Shown here: piece after piece, positions 59,849 through 64,000 of the stretch | Layout: each line of letters starts with the position of its first letter | Numbering within the stretch: position 1 is the stretch's first letter | Assembly: GCA_038993745.2 (NCBI GenBank) | Contig: CP160629.1 | Location: 2,294,001 to 2,358,000 of the forward strand | Length of the DNA stretch: 64,000 nucleotides | Origin: Aliivibrio fischeri | Lineage (GTDB): Bacteria > Pseudomonadota > Gammaproteobacteria > Enterobacterales > Vibrionaceae | Direction of reading: 5' to 3' | The notes under the pieces: generated by a model | What the model was told of the DNA's origin: nothing | Seen by the model: only the letters and a program-made list of their open reading frames with translations | The model's database searches: none | Made by a program: the position numbers and the translations under genes

Positions 59849-60427
59849 TTAACGCTGCATTAGCGGTTGGATTTTTTTCTCAACAACTTCACGAGCTCGG
59901 AAAATACGCGAACGAACCGTACCAACCGGACACTCCATTACAGCAGCAATTTCTTCATAACTTAAGCCCTCTAGCTCGCGTAATGTAATTGCTGTTTTTA
60001 AATCTTCTGGCAATCCATCAATTGTTGAAAAGACGATCTCTCTTAACTCTTCTGACAACGATAAATTCTCTGGGTTCGTGATTTCCTTTAATGCACTCGC
60101 CCCTTCATAATATTCCGCCTCTTCTGCATCAACATCTGATGCTGGCGGCCTGCGTCCTTGAGCAACAAGGTAATTCTTAGCTGTATTGACTGCTATGCGA
60201 TACAACCAAGTATAAAATGCACTGTCCCCACGAAAGGTTGGTAACGCACGATACGCTTTAATAAACGCTTCCTGGGCTACATCAGGCACATCACCACTGT
60301 TCTTTACGTAACGAGCAACAAGGTTACATACTTTGTTTTGATATTTTACAACAAGATGATTAAATGCTTGTTTATCGCCACGTTGAACACGCTCAATTAA
60401 AACTTGATCTGTTAACTGCTCACTCAT
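59849..60427 (-). CDS. rpoE: RNA polymerase sigma-E factor
   Basis: 192 residues from ATG 60427 (MSEQLTDQVLIERVQRGDK); an in-frame ATG 18 bases earlier gives an unsupported MGVPAP extension. It is an ECF sigma factor for envelope stress. Region 2 (VPDVAQEAFIKAYRALPTFR, FYTWLYRIAVNTAKNYL) and region 4 (LEGLSYEEIAAVMECPVGTV) are nearly identical to E. coli RpoE. A sigma-E-like promoter lies upstream. Confidence 0.97.
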   Translation of the reverse strand: MSEQLTDQVLIERVQRGDKQAFNHLVVKYQNKVCNLVARYVKNSGDVPDVAQEAFIKAYRALPTFRGDSAFYTWLYRIAVNTAKNYLVAQGRRPPASDVDAEEAEYYEGASALKEITNPENLSLSEELREIVFSTIDGLPEDLKTAITLRELEGLSYEEIAAVMECPVGTVRSRIFRAREVVEKKIQPLMQR

Positions 60428-60531
60428 TGGAGCGGGTACTCCCATGTTATTCTTCTTAGATGCGCATTAAGTCTACATAACGCAATAGCTTATAATGAAC
60501 CAGCTATACCACGATTAACTTGAGCACTATG

Positions 60532-60559
60532 TATGAGTTTCTAATTCTTAGAAAGTTCC
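60532..60559 (-). promoter_or_regulatory. Candidate sigma-E promoter of rpoE
   Basis: GGAACTT (60553-60559), a 16-base spacer and TCATA (60532-60536) on the minus strand fit the sigma-E pattern GAACTT-N16-TCTGA with mismatches in the -10 box. Position and strand allow autoregulation of rpoE, as in E. coli. The rest of the 312-base gap to nadB holds no gene I can see. Confidence 0.5.
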
Positions 60560-60739
60560 TTTATTATTACATTTTTTTATCAATTTAATATATCTATATC
60601 AATCCATGGGACTTTAAAATCCTTTTTGCTGATATTTACGAACTTTTATTCTTGATATTTAAGATTCCATTCCAAAATGTGACGCAACCGGATAGATTCT
60701 GGTAAAATGATCGGATTATCACAGGAAAATGATGAATAT

Positions 60740-62359
60740 ATGAACATAACCAATGAACACAGTTGTGACGTTTTAGTCATAGGCAGTGGTGCTGCTGGTC
60801 TTTCTCTTGCCCTTAGAGTCGCACCACATGGAAAGGTGATCGTCTTAAGTAAAGGCCCTCGAAATGAAGGCTCAACCTATTACGCTCAAGGCGGCATAGC
60901 TGCCGTATTTGATGAAAGTGATACCGTTGAATCACATGTTGAAGATACCCTTGTAGCAGGCGCGCACATATGTGACCGAGATGTCGTTACATTTATTGCA
61001 GAAAACGCAAAACATTGCGTTCAATGGTTAATTGATGGCGGCGTTCCTTTTGATCACGATGATGAAAAAGAAACCGATATCTCCGATCCTAAATTCCATT
61101 TAACTCGTGAAGGTGGACATAGCCACCGTCGTATTTTGCATGCTGCGGATGCGACAGGTAAAGCCATGCAAAATTCACTGCAAGAGAATGTGCTTAACCA
61201 CCCAAACATTACGATTTTTGAGCGCCACAATGCGTTGGATTTAATCACCGAAGATAAAATTGGTGGTGATGCGGATAAAGTTGTTGGTGCTTATATTTGG
61301 AACCGTGATGCAGAACACGTTGAAACTGTTCGTGCCAAATTTGTTATTTTAGCCACTGGCGGTGCATCTAAAGTATACCAATACACATCAAACCCAGATG
61401 TATCTTCAGGTGATGGTATTGCAATGGCATGGCGTGCTGGTTGTCGAGTTGCTAACTTAGAATTTAACCAATTCCATCCAACCTGTCTTTTCCACCCTGA
61501 CGCACGAAACTTCTTAATGACAGAAGCATTACGTGGTGAAGGCGCTTATTTACGCCGTCCTGATGGTACTCGTTTTATGCCAGATTTCGACGAGCGTGGT
61601 GAGCTTGCTCCTCGTGATGTTGTCGCTCGAGCTATCGATTACGAAATGAAGCGTTTAGGGGCTGACTGCATGTATTTAGACATCAGCCATAAGCCTGAAG
61701 ACTTCATTCACCACCATTTCCCTACCATTAATGAAAAGCTGCTTTCATTTGGTATTGATATGACAAAAGAACCAATCCCTATCGTACCTGCTGCTCACTA
61801 TACCTGTGGCGGTGTAATGGTTGATAAACAAGGCCAAACCGATATTGATGGTCTATTTGCTATTGGTGAAGTAAGTTACACCGGTCTTCATGGTGCAAAC
61901 CGTTTAGCATCAAACTCACTATTAGAGTGCGTTGTGTATGCGTGGTCAGCGGCTGAATATATTATTAAAGATATGGATAAACGCGAACTGCCACCAACGC
62001 TGCCAGCATGGGATGAAAGCCAAGTTGAATGCTCTGATGAAGAAGTAGTTATTCAGCATAACTGGCACGAACTACGCCTATTCATGTGGGATTACATGGG
62101 TATCGTTCGTACTGACAAACGTCTAGAGCGTGCACTGCGCCGTATTCAATTACTAAAACAAGAAACTCATGATTATTATAGTAATTTCAGAGTTTCGAAT
62201 AACTTAATTGAATTACGAAATCTTTTAGACGTATCAGAATTGATGGTACGTTGTGCAATGAAACGTAAAGAAAGTTGTGGTTTACACTATACGCTTGACT
62301 ATCCAGAGGCATTGGAAGAGTCAGGTCCAACTATTTTAGTGCCAACCAACTTTAAGTAG
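60740..62359 (+). CDS. nadB: L-aspartate oxidase NadB
   Basis: 539 residues from ATG 60740 (E. coli 540); an upstream ATG at 60707 adds 11 residues not seen in homologs. It oxidises aspartate to iminoaspartate with FAD, the first step of NAD synthesis. FAD site [16 protein letters not shown], active-site stretches [16 protein letters not shown] and LTPRD-like [16 protein letters not shown], and [15 protein letters not shown] are present. It is divergent from rpoE, as in E. coli. Confidence 0.97.
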   Translation: MNITNEHSCDVLVIGSGAAGLSLALRVAPHGKVIVLSKGPRNEGSTYYAQGGIAAVFDESDTVESHVEDTLVAGAHICDRDVVTFIAENAKHCVQWLIDGGVPFDHDDEKETDISDPKFHLTREGGHSHRRILHAADATGKAMQNSLQENVLNHPNITIFERHNALDLITEDKIGGDADKVVGAYIWNRDAEHVETVRAKFVILATGGASKVYQYTSNPDVSSGDGIAMAWRAGCRVANLEFNQFHPTCLFHPDARNFLMTEALRGEGAYLRRPDGTRFMPDFDERGELAPRDVVARAIDYEMKRLGADCMYLDISHKPEDFIHHHFPTINEKLLSFGIDMTKEPIPIVPAAHYTCGGVMVDKQGQTDIDGLFAIGEVSYTGLHGANRLASNSLLECVVYAWSAAEYIIKDMDKRELPPTLPAWDESQVECSDEEVVIQHNWHELRLFMWDYMGIVRTDKRLERALRRIQLLKQETHDYYSNFRVSNNLIELRNLLDVSELMVRCAMKRKESCGLHYTLDYPEALEESGPTILVPTNFK

Positions 62360-62389
62360 GCGAAACCTTACTTAATAACGACAACACGA

Positions 62390-62779
62390 CTACTTTAAGA
62401 GCACCATTAATTGATGGTGCTTTTTTTTATCTATCGCATCTGAGAATAAATAAAAGAACTGCTTAGTATAAGCATTTTCAGCATAGATGATACTTAATGA
62501 GCGACTGCTCCACAGCATCCGTTTAACCACCCAATCACGATGGTCATCGGTATCCTTCTTTGAAAAAGTATAACTGCCTTGCTGTTCTAATAGCTGATAA
62601 TAAGTGGCGTTTAGTTGTTTATAAATGAGGAAGAAAAATGAGGGAAGAAGTGGAAATGGAATAATATCCATCAATAATATCGCCCACCCAAAGCAGAAGT
62701 AACTGCCATTCAATCCAAGATAGGCGATATAAGAGAAGTTCAGCGTTATTTTAACGTAACTTACTGAGGTTGTGCTCAA
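62390..62779 (-). CDS. ygfX: YgfX (CptA)-like membrane protein
   Basis: 129 residues read from a TTG start that overlaps sdhE by 29 bases; the start is uncertain since no ATG lies near it. Two membrane spans (about 14-50, including [18 protein letters not shown]) are followed by a C-terminal soluble part. In E. coli YgfX is encoded next to sdhE and was described as a toxin-like inhibitor of cell division, later doubted. Identification rests mostly on location and shape, as the sequence is not a strong match that I can verify. Confidence 0.65.
   Translation of the reverse strand: MSTTSVSYVKITLNFSYIAYLGLNGSYFCFGWAILLMDIIPFPLLPSFFFLIYKQLNATYYQLLEQQGSYTFSKKDTDDHRDWVVKRMLWSSRSLSIIYAENAYTKQFFYLFSDAIDKKKHHQLMVLLK
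62397..62429 (+). terminator. nadB terminator inside the ygfX end
   Basis: Arms AGCACCAT and ATGGTGCT followed by eight Ts. It lies within the last codons of the convergent ygfX gene. Confidence 0.8.
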
Positions 62780-63011
62780 CGATTTTATCTACCATAGATG
62801 CATGAGCAAGATTATCGCTGCGACCATGCCCCATAACCCATGTAAATAGGTCTGGATCATCACACTCTAATAATGAAACAAAAGCTTGTTGCTCTGCTTC
62901 TGTAAGCTCTTCAAAACATTCATCAAAGAATGGCATTATTACCACGTCTAATTCCAGCATTCCACGACGGCAAGCCCACTTAACTCGTGCTTTTTCTTCG
63001 GCACTGTACAT
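62751..63011 (-). CDS. sdhE: FAD assembly factor SdhE
   Basis: 86 residues. It promotes covalent FAD attachment to succinate dehydrogenase SdhA and fumarate reductase. The marker [17 protein letters not shown] (RGxxE motif) and the helical bundle length are typical of the family. It is divergent from ygfZ, as in E. coli. Confidence 0.95.
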   Translation of the reverse strand: MYSAEEKARVKWACRRGMLELDVVIMPFFDECFEELTEAEQQAFVSLLECDDPDLFTWVMGHGRSDNLAHASMVDKIVEHNLSKLR

Positions 63012-63194
63012 ACTGTCCCCTAGCGTAAAAAATAAAATAACGGCCTTGAGTTTATCAGTCTATTTCAACGACAACCATGATCTAAAGTCATAAGATGAAG
63101 AAGATGCGACATGAAACTACTTGTTTCTTTTTACTGACATTTAAAATTTAGACATTTACTATAAAGAACATAACCTAACTTAAATAAGAATTTT

Positions 63195-64000
63195 ATGATG
63201 AGCACTCTATTCCCAGCATTAAATTTAAATAAAGATGAGCCATTACCAAGCTTCACTGTCTCCGAGTTAAATGATTGGGCATTAATCACAATGATTGGTG
63301 CAGATAAAAAATCATACCTACAAGGTCAAGTTACTTGCGATGTTGTTTCTTTAGCTCAAGATGAGATCACCTTCGGTGGGCATTGTGATGCAAAAGGGAA
63401 ATTATGGAGTATCTTCCAGCTCTTTCATCACAATGATGGCTACGCTTTATTTCAGCGTAAAAGTGCTATCGAAACAGAATTAACTGAAATAAAAAAATAC
63501 GCTGTATTTTCTAAAGTCGATATTTCAATTAGTGATGAAATTTTACTTGGTTTTACTGGCGATAAAGCCCTTGAGTGGATAAATCAACATACTGATTCAA
63601 ATGCCAACGTCCGAGTATCTAAATTTGGTACGTTTGCCAAAGTTAGCGATACACAATGGTTACTAGTAACAACCGATGATAAAAAAGAGGAACTTCTTTC
63701 TTTATTATCAGAAGCAACACTATGCGATGAGGCTATATGGTCTTTGCACCACATTAAACACGCCTTACCACAAATAGATGCCCCACTATGTAACGAACAT
63801 ATTCCTCAAGCACTAAATCTACAAGCCATCAATGGTATTAGCTTTAAAAAAGGGTGCTATACAGGTCAAGAAACCGTAGCAAGAGCAAAATACCGTGGTA
63901 TAAACAAACGTGCTATGTACCTACTTTTAGGTCTTTCAGAGGCACGACCATGTGCCGGTGATGCTATTGAGCGTAGTGTGGGTGAAAATTGGCGTAAAGG
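63195..64000 (+). CDS. ygfZ: tRNA-modifying protein YgfZ, 3' end beyond the window
   Basis: At least 268 residues are visible, with the C-terminus outside. YgfZ is a folate-binding GcvT-like protein that supports iron-sulfur enzymes such as MiaB. The hallmark KGCYTGQE (63850-63873) is present, as is [16 protein letters not shown] near the N-terminus. Two ATGs at 63195 and 63198 are equal candidates. It is divergent from sdhE, a conserved pairing. Confidence 0.93.
   Translation, partial: MMSTLFPALNLNKDEPLPSFTVSELNDWALITMIGADKKSYLQGQVTCDVVSLAQDEITFGGHCDAKGKLWSIFQLFHHNDGYALFQRKSAIETELTEIKKYAVFSKVDISISDEILLGFTGDKALEWINQHTDSNANVRVSKFGTFAKVSDTQWLLVTTDDKKEELLSLLSEATLCDEAIWSLHHIKHALPQIDAPLCNEHIPQALNLQAINGISFKKGCYTGQETVARAKYRGINKRAMYLLLGLSEARPCAGDAIERSVGENWRK

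Overview
The window is chromosomal DNA of a Vibrionaceae gammaproteobacterium, most likely the Aliivibrio (Vibrio fischeri) clade. The evidence is low-GC codon use by eye, close matches to known vibrio and enterobacterial housekeeping proteins, a lone flagellin between mazG and relA (as I recall for flaF of V. fischeri), and the neighbourhoods rpoE-rseABC-lepA-lepB-rnc-era-recO-pdxJ-acpS and nlpD-rpoS. There are no CRISPR arrays, intact insertion sequences, tRNA genes or prophages.

Layout. 1-2200 holds bamE, ratB, ratA, smpB and ssrA (tmRNA, tag ANDENYALAA). 2249-2640 holds a chemoreceptor remnant with an internal deletion, next to ssrA. 2641-13270 is a carbohydrate locus: a maltodextrin-type ABC importer (binding protein, two permeases, ATPase), an unknown membrane-anchored protein, a GH133-like debranching enzyme, a GH13 neopullulanase-type enzyme and a LysR regulator. 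Together they would import and cut alpha-glucans or cyclodextrins. 13277-16440 holds a short MgtE-like transporter with a leader peptide, and a secreted lipase-like protein coupled to an unknown partner. 16439-26528 holds a triheme peroxidase, pdxY and the lysine decarboxylase acid-response set cadA, cadB, cadC, with a sodium:alanine-type symporter between cadB and cadC. 27051-32875 holds a YeeE/YedE pair, metA with met boxes, dcuB with an FNR-like site, nupC with a serine-rich upstream ORF and a CRP-like site, and a membrane protein. 33014-43125 is the core run rpoS, nlpD, pcm, surE, truD, ispF, ispD, ftsB, eno, pyrG, mazG. 43219-51124 holds a flagellin with a sigma-28 promoter, relA, rlmD and barA. 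51183-62359 holds acpS, pdxJ, recO, era, rnc, lepB, lepA, rseC, rseB, rseA, rpoE and divergent nadB. The right edge holds ygfX, sdhE and a partial ygfZ.

The most striking large-scale pattern is eight apparent one-base deletions in seven otherwise well conserved genes (bamE, mgtE-like, lipase, cadB, nupC, barA, recO twice). All are repaired by adding one base and most lie in or next to short homopolymers. I read them as sequence or assembly errors rather than gene decay, and give the repaired gene span in each entry.

The most interesting biology is in the 5' leaders. The mgtE-like gene is preceded by an 18-codon ORF containing Pro-Pro and Trp-Trp, whose start region can pair with sequence just after its stop. 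nupC is preceded by a 37-codon, serine-rich ORF behind a CRP-like site. The cadBA leader holds a possible 15-codon ORF closed by a similar start/after-stop stem. These are candidate RNA or leader-peptide control elements, inferred from sequence only.
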